Shown: positions 34,449-43,151, numbered from the stretch's first letter. The stretch: 64,000 nucleotides of DNA from Mucilaginibacter sp. Bleaf8 (GCF_018390515.1 NZ_JAHBBK010000002.1:1-64000), one strand, 5' to 3'. Numbers and translations are program-made. Notes: a model not told the origin generated them from the letters alone.

Positions 34449-35168
34449 TTAAAACTTCATTGGTACTTCCATCAGTAAAAACTCGGCATCACTTTCAGCA
34501 GTGATGTTAAGTTGATCTGTATGCCAAACACCAAAACCATCGCGGGTGTTTAGCTCCTGGCCGTTTATATTAATTTTGCCGTTTAAAACAAACGCATATA
34601 CGCCGCTATTGGCGCCACCCTTTAAATTATATTGGGTACTTACGCCTGCATCAAACTTGCCCATGTGAAACCAGGCCTGCTGGTAAATCCATATGCCGTC
34701 ATCATCTTTGCTGGGCGATAATATTTGTTGCAAGCGGTTGTGACGGTCTTGCAGATTAAGCGTAAGCTGGTCATAACGTGGTTCCACATTTTTACGATCC
34801 GGATAAATCCATATCTGTAAAAACTTAACCCGCTCGTTTTCATGCTTGTTTTTTTCGCTATGATAAATGCCGGTACCGGCGCTCATGGCCTGTATATCAC
34901 CTTTTTTAATTACAGCTACGTTGCCCATGCTGTCCTGATGTTCCAGGTCGCCTTCCAATGGGATAGATATGATTTCCATATTATCGTGCGGGTGAGTTCC
35001 AAATCCCATCCCGCCGCTAACAATATCGTCATTCAGAACCCGTAACGCGCCAAAGTTCATGCGTTCGGGATTGTAATAGCTGGCGAAGCTAAATGTATGG
35101 TGGCTATCCAGCCAGCCATGATTGGCATGACCGCGGGTATCAGCTTTATGAAAAACAGTGTGTGCCAT
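34449..35168 (-). CDS. Pirin family protein
   Basis: A 239-residue bicupin of the pirin/YhaK type. The N-terminal cupin has the metal ligands in GTHPHDNMEIISIPLEGDLEHQDS (two His, a third His and a Glu), preceded by SFASYYNPERMNFG. The C-terminal cupin is degenerate, as usual. Bacterial pirins are iron-dependent quercetin-dioxygenase-like enzymes or redox-sensing regulators. A -7 box lies in front and a degenerate receiver gene follows 9 bases later. Confidence 0.92.
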   Translation of the reverse strand: MAHTVFHKADTRGHANHGWLDSHHTFSFASYYNPERMNFGALRVLNDDIVSGGMGFGTHPHDNMEIISIPLEGDLEHQDSMGNVAVIKKGDIQAMSAGTGIYHSEKNKHENERVKFLQIWIYPDRKNVEPRYDQLTLNLQDRHNRLQQILSPSKDDDGIWIYQQAWFHMGKFDAGVSTQYNLKGGANSGVYAFVLNGKININGQELNTRDGFGVWHTDQLNITAESDAEFLLMEVPMKF

Positions 35169-35189
35169 AGTCTTTAAGTTTTAGTTCTG

Positions 35190-35197
35190 CAAAACTA
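35190..35197 (-). promoter_or_regulatory. -7 box of the pirin operon
   Basis: Minus-strand TAGTTTTG fits TAnnTTTG and ends 21 bases before the pirin ATG. No -33 element is obvious. Confidence 0.4.
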
Positions 35198-35276
35198 CGC
35201 CACTGGCACTGCATGGAACTTAATGTAGGTTAAGAAATGATTTTATAGGTATGCTGCTAAGTTTTTCAAAGGATAA

Positions 35277-36296
35277 TTAATTGAGTTGAACACCATAAAC
35301 GGCCAGGCCGCCATAAATGGTGCCTACCCACTTTCGGTTCTTGCTGTCGAGGGCCATGCATTGTATGGGAGAATCTGTACCGGGAATGCGCAAGGGAGCG
35401 GTGTCCTTTGCGCCAATTAAACACAGTGCGTCACCGCCAATCCATACTTTAGTATTTTCCATCAATAGTGATTTAAAACCGCGTGCTTTTTCAGGGATGG
35501 TTAGCTCATTCCACTGCGTGCCGTTAAAGCGGATGACCGATTTTACGACAGTGCCTGCCAATGCAACCACCGGATGGTTTTCGTAGTCAATAACCAAGCC
35601 GTAAGGTAATGCCGATAAATAACCGAGTTGATCTAACCGGTAAGAAGTCCATTTGCCACCGGTGTATTTTTTAATTAGTCCAATAAAAGCCAAATCATTG
35701 AAAGTACCCAGCCACAAAGCGCCATCATGATCAACAGCCATGGATAGGATTACATCCGGGCCTTCAATGTGCTCCTGCTGTCCTTCCCTTATCTTAACTA
35801 TACCATCATCCGTTGCAATCCATGTGGTATTGTGGCGGCTGTCATGAACAATGCATTTGATATTGCCATTGGTTAGCGCGCTGTTGGTTGTGGTATAAAT
35901 TCGCCAGTCGGTACCGTTGTAGTGAGCTACGCCCTTATCTGTACCAATCCAAACGGAACCATCGTTTGCAACGGCCAGTGCCCGTATGTCTGCCGATGGT
36001 AGGCTGCTGTTGGTGGGCGTAAATAGGGTCCACTTGTTTCCCTTCAATTGTGCAAGGCCATTGGCAGTACCAATCCATTTGGTATCCTGCTTATCAATAG
36101 CAATGGCATTTACTTGTTCATTAGGTAAAGGGGAGTTGCTTGGATTGTAGATAGTCCAGAAGCCGGCTTCGGTAGATGTGTCAGGAGTTGGCACTTTAAC
36201 TGGTGGATCAACTATAGAAATTTTGTCTTTTTTACAGCCCGCAACTGAAATCAAAGATAGAAGAATGAAAAAGGGATAAATGCATTTTATGGACAT
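35277..36296 (-). CDS. Beta-propeller lipoprotein
   Basis: A 339-residue protein with a lipoprotein signal: hydrophobic residues 7-19, then SVAGC with Cys21. A proline-rich linker (about 30-40) follows. The rest is a series of propeller repeats of the two-component-regulator-propeller type, with WIGTANGLAQL, WIGTDKGVAHY, WIATDDGIVKI and WLGTFNDLAFI each preceded by an alternating strand. The mature form would be membrane-anchored in the cell envelope and probably binds a ligand or glycan. No sensor kinase domain is fused, unlike hybrid two-component proteins with the same repeats. Confidence 0.85.
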   Translation of the reverse strand: MSIKCIYPFFILLSLISVAGCKKDKISIVDPPVKVPTPDTSTEAGFWTIYNPSNSPLPNEQVNAIAIDKQDTKWIGTANGLAQLKGNKWTLFTPTNSSLPSADIRALAVANDGSVWIGTDKGVAHYNGTDWRIYTTTNSALTNGNIKCIVHDSRHNTTWIATDDGIVKIREGQQEHIEGPDVILSMAVDHDGALWLGTFNDLAFIGLIKKYTGGKWTSYRLDQLGYLSALPYGLVIDYENHPVVALAGTVVKSVIRFNGTQWNELTIPEKARGFKSLLMENTKVWIGGDALCLIGAKDTAPLRIPGTDSPIQCMALDSKNRKWVGTIYGGLAVYGVQLN

Positions 36297-36364
36297 GGAT
36301 AATGCTTAAGGTTACCATGATGACGCATTTAGGACTGTATGTGCTACAGGCTTTTGCAAAAAAC

Positions 36365-36904
36365 TTATTCTTCCATCTCAAAAAAGGAGAATGAAGAGTG
36401 TCCGTACCTTCTTTGCTCCGTAAAGTTCGGATGGTTGCTCAAGTTCTGCAAGGATTGATGCTCAATGATGAGCAAACCGCCGGGCAGCAGCAAATTTTTG
36501 TCAAAGATGATTTTGGGCAGCTCGGGTATACGGCTCAGGTCGTAAGGCGGGTCGGCAAATATCAGGTCATATTGTTCGCTTTCCAGTTCCAGATACTTAA
36601 ATACATCAGCCTTAAATGTGCTTATTTGAGTAAGCCCATGCTGGCGTGCGGTGTCTTTAAGATAGTTAACGCAATGGATGCTGCGGTCAACCGCTGTAAT
36701 GCTTTCCGCAAAGCGCGATGCAAATTCCAGTGCAAGGTTGCCTGTGCCGCTAAACAGGTCGAGCACCTTAATACCTTCTAGCTCAATTTGGTTTTGCAGA
36801 ATATTAAACAAAGCCTCCTTGGCCAGGTCGGTAGTAGGCCTAACGGGCAGGTTTTTAGGTGGGTTAAGCCGTAAGCCTTTTAAACGTCCGCCAATGATGC
36901 GCAT
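36365..36904 (-). CDS. rsmD: 16S rRNA (guanine966-N2)-methyltransferase RsmD
   Basis: A 179-residue methyltransferase. It opens with MRIIGGRLKGLRLNPP and RPTTDLAKEALFNIL. The SAM site is DLFSGTGNLALEFASR and the catalytic DPPY motif occurs in FADPPYDLS near residue 116. It methylates G966 of 16S rRNA in the assembling 30S subunit. Its start overlaps the end of the DUF3822 gene by 25 bases, a coupling also seen in other Bacteroidota. Confidence 0.95.
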   Translation of the reverse strand: MRIIGGRLKGLRLNPPKNLPVRPTTDLAKEALFNILQNQIELEGIKVLDLFSGTGNLALEFASRFAESITAVDRSIHCVNYLKDTARQHGLTQISTFKADVFKYLELESEQYDLIFADPPYDLSRIPELPKIIFDKNLLLPGGLLIIEHQSLQNLSNHPNFTEQRRYGHSSFSFFEMEE

Positions 36905-37692
36905 AGGGTAAGGGCACTAAGAGCCAGCAACTGGTGTTTAGGTAAATGCTCAGGTATATCAATTACCTGAACTGAATTGATAGTGGCCGATTTGTAAAAA
37001 TTGGCAAGGCGTTGCACATAAGCGTCCCCTTCATTTACAGAGCCGCTCAGGAGTACGTTTACATCAGCCGCAGTTAGGTTTAACTGCTCGGTTACAAATA
37101 GGGTATAGTAAGCTAATTCGTCTGCATTTGCACATTCAAACGTGTTAAAAAGCAGCAGTTTGCCTTGCCGAAAATAGACTAAATCGAACCTGTTTTCGTT
37201 TATATTTATATACAAATTGTACTCCGAAGGCTGGTTGCCGGCAATGGCCTGTATCCAGCCGGAAGCGCCAAAAAGTGTCTGTCCTAAATCAAACCGGGCG
37301 GCTGCCATGGTGCTGGTTTCATTCAATTTAAACACAATGTGATTCTCGGTATCCAGTGGTTGCGCAAACACGGTATCCTGTGGTTGTACGTCTAAAAAGC
37401 GAGCTACCTGGGCAACGGTCTCGGTTTTAAAAAGGGGTTGCGGTACAAGCGTAAACGCTGATGATTTAGCCCCGGAAAGAATACTTTGATAGGCGAAATT
37501 CAATACCTCCTGTACTTCGCCGGGTTGCGCAAGCTCGCTAAGCGGAGCCGGTTTTCGCCAAACCATTAATTTATGCTGATGTACAATGGCAAGTGAAAAT
37601 TGTGCAGAACCGATCAATACCACCAGGGTGTAGTTATGCACCTGGGTATGGCTAAAGCCGGGGTCAATATAATGATATAAGGTATCGTCCAT
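36880..37692 (-). CDS. DUF3822 family protein
   Basis: A 270-residue protein that matches DUF3822, a Bacteroidota-specific family with an actin-like/ASKHA-type fold. Typical features are the start with HVxxYxL-like strand VHNYTLVVLIGSAQFSLAIV and the LLLFNTFECANADELAYYTLF segment. The function is unknown. Its gene overlaps rsmD by 25 bases on the same strand and is transcribed first. A -7 box TACTTTTG lies 10 bases before its ATG. Confidence 0.85.
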   Translation of the reverse strand: MDDTLYHYIDPGFSHTQVHNYTLVVLIGSAQFSLAIVHQHKLMVWRKPAPLSELAQPGEVQEVLNFAYQSILSGAKSSAFTLVPQPLFKTETVAQVARFLDVQPQDTVFAQPLDTENHIVFKLNETSTMAAARFDLGQTLFGASGWIQAIAGNQPSEYNLYININENRFDLVYFRQGKLLLFNTFECANADELAYYTLFVTEQLNLTAADVNVLLSGSVNEGDAYVQRLANFYKSATINSVQVIDIPEHLPKHQLLALSALTLCASLADV

Positions 37693-37702
37693 CAGTTGTG
37701 AA

Positions 37703-37710
37703 CAAAAGTA
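37703..37710 (-). promoter_or_regulatory. -7 box of the DUF3822-rsmD operon
   Basis: Minus-strand TACTTTTG fits TAnnTTTG and ends only 10 bases before the ATG, so the leader would be a few bases at most. No -33 element is seen. Confidence 0.4.
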
Positions 37711-37755
37711 AATATTTTTTCATTGTTTTGTTAAAGGCGTAAAGCCAATTTATAC

Positions 37756-39192
37756 ATGCCAGAAAACGAACAGATAAGTAAATCATTTAAACATCAGCCT
37801 ACGGGGCAGCAGTTGGAGCTGTTTGGCAGGCTGCATACATTTTTACAAAACAACAGCGGCTACGAGTGTTTTTTGCTGAAAGGTTATGCCGGTACAGGCA
37901 AAACTACCGTAGTGAGTGCGCTGGTTAAGGCCTTACGCTCTTACGGCTTGAAATCGGTATTGTTGGCGCCTACGGGTCGTGCTGCCAAAGTAATAACGGC
38001 ATATTCCGGGCGTAAAGCTTTTACTATTCATAAGCGTATTTACCGTAAAAAGTCGGCCATGAACATCGATGAGTCGTTTACCCTGTCGGTAAATACTGGC
38101 GAAAATACACTGTTTATTGTTGATGAGGCTTCCATGATATCAGACGACATCAGCGGAAACAATTATGAAACGCTGCTAAAAGATCTGATTGATTACGTAT
38201 ACAATTTCAAAAATTGCAAGCTCATGCTGGTGGGCGATACGGCTCAGCTGCCACCGGTGGGCTCTATGTTCAGTCCGGCGCTGGATGCTAAAATCTTGAA
38301 AGATCAATTTGGACTGGATGTGAATAGCTTTGAAATGACGGAGGTACTTCGTCAGCAAAAAAACTCCGGTATCTTATACAATGTAACCGGCGTGCGAGAC
38401 ATCATTCGTAAAGGAGAAGAAATGTATCCGCAAATCGTCACCAAGGGTTATAAAGATGTTTTCCGGATGACTGGCGAACGCCTGGAAGAGGGGTTGAATT
38501 ATGCTTATAGTAAATATGGGAATGAAAATTCGCTGGTGATCTGCCGTTCCAACAAAAACGCCAACCTGTACAATCGGCAAATACGCAATCGTATATTAAT
38601 GCGGGAGGAAGAGCTTACCGGCGGCGACCAGATTATGGTGGTGCGCAATAACTATTTCTGGATGCAGGTGCACGAAGAGGACAGCACCGGTTTTATTGCA
38701 AACGGTGATATTGCCCGTATCAAGAAAGTACGCCGCTTTGAAGAGATGTATGGCTTTAGGTTTGCCGATGTGCAGCTGGAGTTTATTGACTATGCCGAAG
38801 ATCCGGTGATTGAGTGTAAGGTGTTGTTGGATGCCTTATATTCTGATGCACCGGCTTTGCAACCTATTGACCAGAAACGCTTTTACCTGGAAGTAATGAA
38901 AGATTATGAGCACATTGCCAGCAGGCGGGCCAAGCTCAAAGAATTAAAGCAGAATCCATATTATAACGCACTGCAAATTAAATTTGCCTATGCCGTAACC
39001 TGTCATAAAGCCCAGGGGGGGCAATGGGATGCAGTATTTGTTGACCAGGGTTATCTGACAGACGAGATGGTAAATACCGACTTTTTGCGTTGGTTTTATA
39101 CCGCCTGTACCCGCGCCACTACCGAGCTGTTTTTAGTGAACTTTAACGAAAAGTTCTACAAAAACGGAACTGATGAAGCTTTGACGTATTAG
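37756..39192 (+). CDS. RecD-like/Dda-type superfamily 1 DNA helicase
   Basis: A 478-residue SF1B helicase. Walker A GYAGTGKTT is at residues 43-51, Walker B FIVDEASM at about 120-127, motif III LMLVGDTAQLPPVGS, and the C-terminal UvrD_C_2 motif VTCHKAQGGQWDAVFVDQ near residue 415. The C-terminal end FYTACTRAT gives the arginine finger region. It has no RecB or RecC partner here, so it is a stand-alone 5'-3' helicase, probably in repair or replication restart. The family is firm; the cell role is inferred. Confidence 0.92.
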   Translation: MPENEQISKSFKHQPTGQQLELFGRLHTFLQNNSGYECFLLKGYAGTGKTTVVSALVKALRSYGLKSVLLAPTGRAAKVITAYSGRKAFTIHKRIYRKKSAMNIDESFTLSVNTGENTLFIVDEASMISDDISGNNYETLLKDLIDYVYNFKNCKLMLVGDTAQLPPVGSMFSPALDAKILKDQFGLDVNSFEMTEVLRQQKNSGILYNVTGVRDIIRKGEEMYPQIVTKGYKDVFRMTGERLEEGLNYAYSKYGNENSLVICRSNKNANLYNRQIRNRILMREEELTGGDQIMVVRNNYFWMQVHEEDSTGFIANGDIARIKKVRRFEEMYGFRFADVQLEFIDYAEDPVIECKVLLDALYSDAPALQPIDQKRFYLEVMKDYEHIASRRAKLKELKQNPYYNALQIKFAYAVTCHKAQGGQWDAVFVDQGYLTDEMVNTDFLRWFYTACTRATTELFLVNFNEKFYKNGTDEALTY

Positions 39193-39321
39193 TGGTTCAT
39201 TGGTGGTTGGTAGTGTTGGTTCATTGATGAGTAATAGTTCATAGACAATTGCCGAGATAAATTGGTAATAGAGCAAACAACTAAAGTAAAAATCATCGCC
39301 ACTAATAAACTAATGAACCAG

Positions 39322-39900
39322 TTACATCTCCTTTCGCATCTTGCTGAAGAATTCCGGTGTTACACCTATGTAGGCAGCAATTTGCTTTTGGGGCAGGTGG
39401 TAGATGAGGGTAGGGTAGCGGCGGCAAAAGCGGGCATAGCGTTCGGCTGCAGGCAGGCTCAGGTTATCAATCAGGCGCTGCTGTGAGGCTACCAAAGAGT
39501 TTTCGGTCAGTATCCTGAAAAAGCGCTCAAATTTAGGCACCATTTCATAAAGTTTTAACTGGCTGGTTTTGGGCAGTAACAGCATTTCTGTTTCTTCCAG
39601 CGCTTCAATATTAAGCAAACCGGGCTGATGGGTAATCAGGCTGTACATATCGGCCATCCACCAGTCGGGCGGTGCAAAGCTTAATACATGTTCAAAGCCG
39701 TTCACATCAATGCTGTAGCCACGTAAACATCCTGATGTTATGAAAGCGGAGTGCTTGCAAATTTCACCTGCAGTCAATAAATGCTTTTTACGCTTCAATT
39801 GTTTCGGAACCAACAGGGAAGTGAAAATAGCTTTCTCGTCGTCGGTAAGCGTAATATGCTTGCCAACGTTGTTCAAAATTAGGTCAAAGTCGGATATCAT
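39322..39900 (-). CDS. Crp/Fnr family transcriptional regulator
   Basis: A 192-residue regulator. The N-terminal cyclic-nucleotide-binding fold has the strand pattern KHLLTAGEICKHSAFITSGCLRGYSIDVNG. The end carries a short helix-turn-helix, IAAYIGVTPEFFSKMRKEM. The phosphate-binding cassette of true cAMP receptors is not obvious, so the ligand is unknown. This short-HTH subtype is very common in Bacteroidota. It stands alone on the minus strand between the helicase and the receiver gene. Confidence 0.88.
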   Translation of the reverse strand: MISDFDLILNNVGKHITLTDDEKAIFTSLLVPKQLKRKKHLLTAGEICKHSAFITSGCLRGYSIDVNGFEHVLSFAPPDWWMADMYSLITHQPGLLNIEALEETEMLLLPKTSQLKLYEMVPKFERFFRILTENSLVASQQRLIDNLSLPAAERYARFCRRYPTLIYHLPQKQIAAYIGVTPEFFSKMRKEM

Positions 39901-40122
39901 CGGCTAAATATAAACAACAATCTTTATCAGCAATTGATGAAAACATCTGCCTTTGTATGGTATTGGATGCATAAGTGTTTAAATTTAGATAGATTAATTG
40001 TTTGTAATAGCAGGCAAGCCTCCTGCAATAATTTGGGTTGTGAACTTAAAGTTATTTAAAATTCATTTTAATTTACTGCAAGTTAAGTTCATGGCATTTT
40101 CTTTGTCTAACGGAGTATAGCC

Positions 40123-40494
40123 ATGAAAAGTAAGATATTAGTAGTTGACGATAATCAGTTTATATTAGATTTGATGACCTACATTCTTGATAATGAAGGT
40201 TATCATGTGGAGGTGTCTGACCGTGCGGATGGTTTGCTGAATAAGATCGAAGCTTCTAATCCAAGTTTGATCATACTGGACGTTTCTTTGCCGGACGGCG
40301 ACGGGCGCGACTTGTGCCGGCAGATTAAAGAGTCGAATGCTATGAAAAGCATACCGGTAGTGATGTGTTCGGGCCGGCATGATATCGACGATCTCATCAA
40401 TCAGTCCAACCCGCCCGATGGTTTGCTGCCCAAGCCTTTTGATATGAATCAACTGCTGCAGATGGTACAGTCTAAACTGGCATTAGCTGCCTGA
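40123..40494 (+). CDS. Single-domain response regulator (CheY-like)
   Basis: A 123-residue intact receiver domain and nothing else. The acidic pair is Asp9/Asp10, the phospho-acceptor Asp53 (LIILDVSLPDGDG), the switch Ser83 (VVMCSG) and Lys104 in LPKPF. It is phosphorylated by an unknown histidine kinase. It starts a two-gene unit with a BLUF photoreceptor gene 23 bases downstream. With no output domain, it must act through protein contact. Confidence 0.93.
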   Translation: MKSKILVVDDNQFILDLMTYILDNEGYHVEVSDRADGLLNKIEASNPSLIILDVSLPDGDGRDLCRQIKESNAMKSIPVVMCSGRHDIDDLINQSNPPDGLLPKPFDMNQLLQMVQSKLALAA

Positions 40495-40517
40495 TGCTTT
40501 GTTATAATTAAAAATAG

Positions 40518-40931
40518 ATGGAATACCTTGTTTACCTAAGCACAGCTCAAAAGCTAATGGATCAGAACGACCTGCTGGATATCCTGACGGCAAGCCGGTA
40601 TAACAATATCCGGCATAACCTGACTGGTATGCTGCTATACGGCGAAGGTACGTTTATACAATTGCTTGAAGGCGATCCTGAAACTCTGAAACAAACTTAC
40701 CAAACCATTGAAGCAGACTCACGCCATCATAATATAATTAAAATGGCCCAGGGAGAAATAACCGAGAGGTATTTTCCGGAATGGGCCATGGGTTTCAAAT
40801 CAGCCAATGCTACGGAACTGGCTGAGTTTAAAGGTTACATTAATCCTGATAACAAGTCTTTTTTGCAGCAGGGCGATACGGATGCTATTATAGGCATGCT
40901 TAAAACTTTTGCCGATGTTAACCGCATGTAG
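40518..40931 (+). CDS. BLUF domain blue-light photoreceptor
   Basis: A 137-residue short BLUF protein that binds FAD. The photo-active residues are all present: Tyr6 in LVYLS, Asn30 in SRYNNIRHNLTG, Gln48 in GTFIQLLEG, and Trp89 and Met91 in FPEWAMGF. The last 35 residues form the C-terminal cap helices; no output domain is fused. Blue light should rearrange the hydrogen bonds around the flavin and change partner binding. Directly behind a receiver gene. Confidence 0.93.
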   Translation: MEYLVYLSTAQKLMDQNDLLDILTASRYNNIRHNLTGMLLYGEGTFIQLLEGDPETLKQTYQTIEADSRHHNIIKMAQGEITERYFPEWAMGFKSANATELAEFKGYINPDNKSFLQQGDTDAIIGMLKTFADVNRM

Positions 40932-41921
40932 TTAACCCTGCTGCTGCAGCAATTCAACTGTTTTACTGTATACATAATCAAAGCCCGGTTCTTCGAGCCA
41001 GTTTATGGTATAGTGTATGTTTTTATTGATTGGCCCCCAGCGCTCAGGTTCGCCATCCATACTAATTACGATACTTGGTGTTTTGAAAGCGGCAGCCATG
41101 TGCGATACGCCGGTACAGTTTGATACAAGTGCCCGTGCATTTTTGATCAGCACGCCAACAGCCCCCAGGGTAGTAATACCTGCGGTATCAATAGCCGGAT
41201 GTTTCATGTGGCTCATTACCTCATTAATGATAGGTGCTTCTTCTTTGGTGCCGGTTATCACTACTTTATAGCCTTGCTCTGCACAATAGTCGGCCAGGGC
41301 TGCGAAATGCGCCGTAGGCCATTGGCGCCACGATCCGCGCGAGCCTGGGTGTATGCATACATATTTACCGGGTTCAATTGGTAATTGCAGCTTCTCAAAA
41401 TCTGCATAATCCTTCTCCGTGAGCGGGAACTCCAAATCATTGCCATGCGCTGTTATGCCCAAATGTTCCATCAGCAGCAAATGGCGCTCAGGCTCGGGGC
41501 CAAAGTTTGGATAAGGCATATAGTAGTCCTGATTGCCGGCAAAATCACCCAGGGTATAAAAGCCGCCGGTATATGATGCGCCAAACAACTCCATAATGGG
41601 GTTAATGACTGTGCCATTGCCTTGCATTTGCAGCAGCAAATCAAATTTGCCTTGTATGCCTGCTAAAAAGTCAACCGTTTCTTTTGCATTAAAAGGCTGC
41701 TCGGGTAAACCCGGAAAGCCGGGGAAGTGAATAAAATCATCAAAATAACTGCTGAACCGTTCGGTAAAGCTTTTGCCCCATGGCAGGCCCAGCAAAGTGA
41801 TATGTGCCGAAGGGTAGGCGTAGCGCAGTGCACGCATGGCAGGTATAATACACAGCATATCGCCCAGTTGCAGGGCGCGAAAAATAGCTATTTTTTTGAT
41901 CTCGTGATCGGGTAGTTTCAT
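40932..41921 (-). CDS. Glycosyltransferase family 9 (heptosyltransferase-like)
   Basis: A 329-residue GT-B enzyme of the lipopolysaccharide heptosyltransferase family. It starts MKLPDHEIKKIAIFRALQLGDMLCIIPAMRALR. The C-terminal half carries VCIHPGSRGSWRQWP and the donor-site run ALVSNCTGVSHMAAAFKTPSIVI. GT9 enzymes add heptose or similar sugars to the LPS core. I start it at the ATG at 41921: the longer frame begins inside the upstream hairpin. Its stop abuts the convergent BLUF gene, with no gap. Confidence 0.9.
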   Translation of the reverse strand: MKLPDHEIKKIAIFRALQLGDMLCIIPAMRALRYAYPSAHITLLGLPWGKSFTERFSSYFDDFIHFPGFPGLPEQPFNAKETVDFLAGIQGKFDLLLQMQGNGTVINPIMELFGASYTGGFYTLGDFAGNQDYYMPYPNFGPEPERHLLLMEHLGITAHGNDLEFPLTEKDYADFEKLQLPIEPGKYVCIHPGSRGSWRQWPTAHFAALADYCAEQGYKVVITGTKEEAPIINEVMSHMKHPAIDTAGITTLGAVGVLIKNARALVSNCTGVSHMAAAFKTPSIVISMDGEPERWGPINKNIHYTINWLEEPGFDYVYSKTVELLQQQG

Positions 41922-41942
41922 TATAGATATAAGGTATGCTGA

Positions 41943-41979
41943 AACGCAGTTCCACAGCACAATACTGCAGAACTGCGTT
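41943..41979 (-). terminator. Hairpin after the DUF3072 gene
   Basis: A 10-bp perfect stem (41943-41952 with 41970-41979) with a 17-base loop, 7 bases after the DUF3072 stop on the minus strand. There is no real T tract. It separates this gene from the GT9 gene. Confidence 0.6.
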
Positions 41980-41986
41980 GGTAGAG

Positions 41987-42271
41987 TTATTCGTTGTTTA
42001 AGCCGCGACCGGTTTTGTGTTGCAATTCGTCAATCCGTTTTGATGCTTCGGCTTTGTTGAGTTTTTCATCAAAAGGTTCGCCGGCCTCGTCTGACAGGGT
42101 TTTGAGATACGAGTGCTGTGCGCCGGTCATCGGCTCATCGCCGGTGGTCCACTCATCAGGGTCCTTTACGGTGTTCGATCCCTTGGTTTGGTCATCACTA
42201 TTTGCAGTATTATCTGCACCGTTATCTTCAAACAGGTTTCCTTCTTCTTCCGGTAGATTTACGTTTGCCAT
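41987..42271 (-). CDS. DUF3072 domain protein
   Basis: A 94-residue acidic protein. The C-terminal half shows the DUF3072 signature: PMTGAQHSYLKTLSDEAGEPF, then LNKAEASKRIDELQHKTGRGL. The N-terminal half is low-complexity and acidic (Asp/Asn/Glu/Thr). Such proteins are small, of unknown function, and often turn up near stress genes. It is divergent from ubiE. Confidence 0.85.
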   Translation of the reverse strand: MANVNLPEEEGNLFEDNGADNTANSDDQTKGSNTVKDPDEWTTGDEPMTGAQHSYLKTLSDEAGEPFDEKLNKAEASKRIDELQHKTGRGLNNE

Positions 42272-42404
42272 GGCTATATCGTTTGTTTGGATGATTTAAC
42301 CTTTAGCAACTGGGATTTGTTTTTGATGTGGAAAGTTAGTCGGCCCAGCCAGCATACGCAAATAACTACAGGCGGTATTTCACCTTCCAGTCCTACAAAT
42401 TACT

Positions 42405-42412
42405 TATCTTTG
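42405..42412 (+). promoter_or_regulatory. -7 box of the ubiE-porT operon
   Basis: TATCTTTG is a perfect TAnnTTTG and ends 7 bases before the ubiE ATG, so the transcript would start almost at the start codon. No clear -33 element. Confidence 0.5.
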
Positions 42413-42419
42413 AACCCTG

Positions 42420-43151
42420 ATGAGTAAAACTGTAACGCCATACCAAAACCAGCAGGCTACCAAGAAAGAGCAGGTGGCTGATATGTTCAACAACATATCT
42501 AAAACCTACGATTTTTTGAACCATTTCATGTCGCTGGGCATTGATATCATCTGGCGTAAAATAGCCATTAATGAGCTGAAAGCCGTTCGCCCGAAGCACA
42601 TACTCGATGTTGCCACTGGCACCGGCGATTTTGCTTTTGAAGCGTTATCTATCCTGAAACCCGAAAAAATTATCGGGGTGGATATATCTCGTGGGATGCT
42701 GGATATTGCTGAGCAAAAAATAAAAAAGCGTAACCTTTCTCATCAGTTTGAAGTAAAACTGGGTGATTCGGAAAAGTTACCGTTTGACGGCGATGAGTTT
42801 GATGCGGTTACAGTAGCTTACGGTGTACGTAATTTCGAGAATCTGGAGAAAGGCTTGGCCGATATGCTAAGAGTATTAAAACCAGGCGGAAAGGCAGTGG
42901 TGCTGGAATTTTCTAAACCAAAAGCGTTTCCGGTTAAACAATTATATAACTTTTATTTTAATTATATTACACCAGGTATAGGTAAGCTTTTTTCAAAAGA
43001 CGCAAGGGCTTATTCTTACCTGCCGGAATCGGTAGCTGCCTTTCCGGACGGAAAAAGTTTTACTGCGCTGATGGAAAAGGTGGGTTATAAACAAACCAAG
43101 AACCGGCCGCTGTTATTTGGTATTTGTTCGGTTTATACCGGTATAAAATAA
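42420..43151 (+). CDS. ubiE: Demethylmenaquinone methyltransferase UbiE/MenG
   Basis: A 243-residue SAM-dependent C-methyltransferase. Family motifs: VADMFNNISKTYDFLNHFMSLG at 37-58 (shared UbiE signature), SAM loop LDVATGTGDFAFE, and the second signature in YGVRNFENLEKGLADMLRVLKPGG. It makes menaquinone from demethylmenaquinone, the quinone this anaerobe-derived lineage uses with its complex I. Directly followed by porT, 3 bases after its stop; this gene pair is conserved in Bacteroidota. Confidence 0.95.
   Translation: MSKTVTPYQNQQATKKEQVADMFNNISKTYDFLNHFMSLGIDIIWRKIAINELKAVRPKHILDVATGTGDFAFEALSILKPEKIIGVDISRGMLDIAEQKIKKRNLSHQFEVKLGDSEKLPFDGDEFDAVTVAYGVRNFENLEKGLADMLRVLKPGGKAVVLEFSKPKAFPVKQLYNFYFNYITPGIGKLFSKDARAYSYLPESVAAFPDGKSFTALMEKVGYKQTKNRPLLFGICSVYTGIK

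Noticed and set aside
37756..39192. RecD-like helicase as part of a defence island
   Set aside because: No defence genes lie near; its neighbours are housekeeping genes.
39322..39900. Short Crp/Fnr protein considered truncated
   Set aside because: This subtype in Bacteroidota normally ends soon after the recognition helix, so the length is usual.
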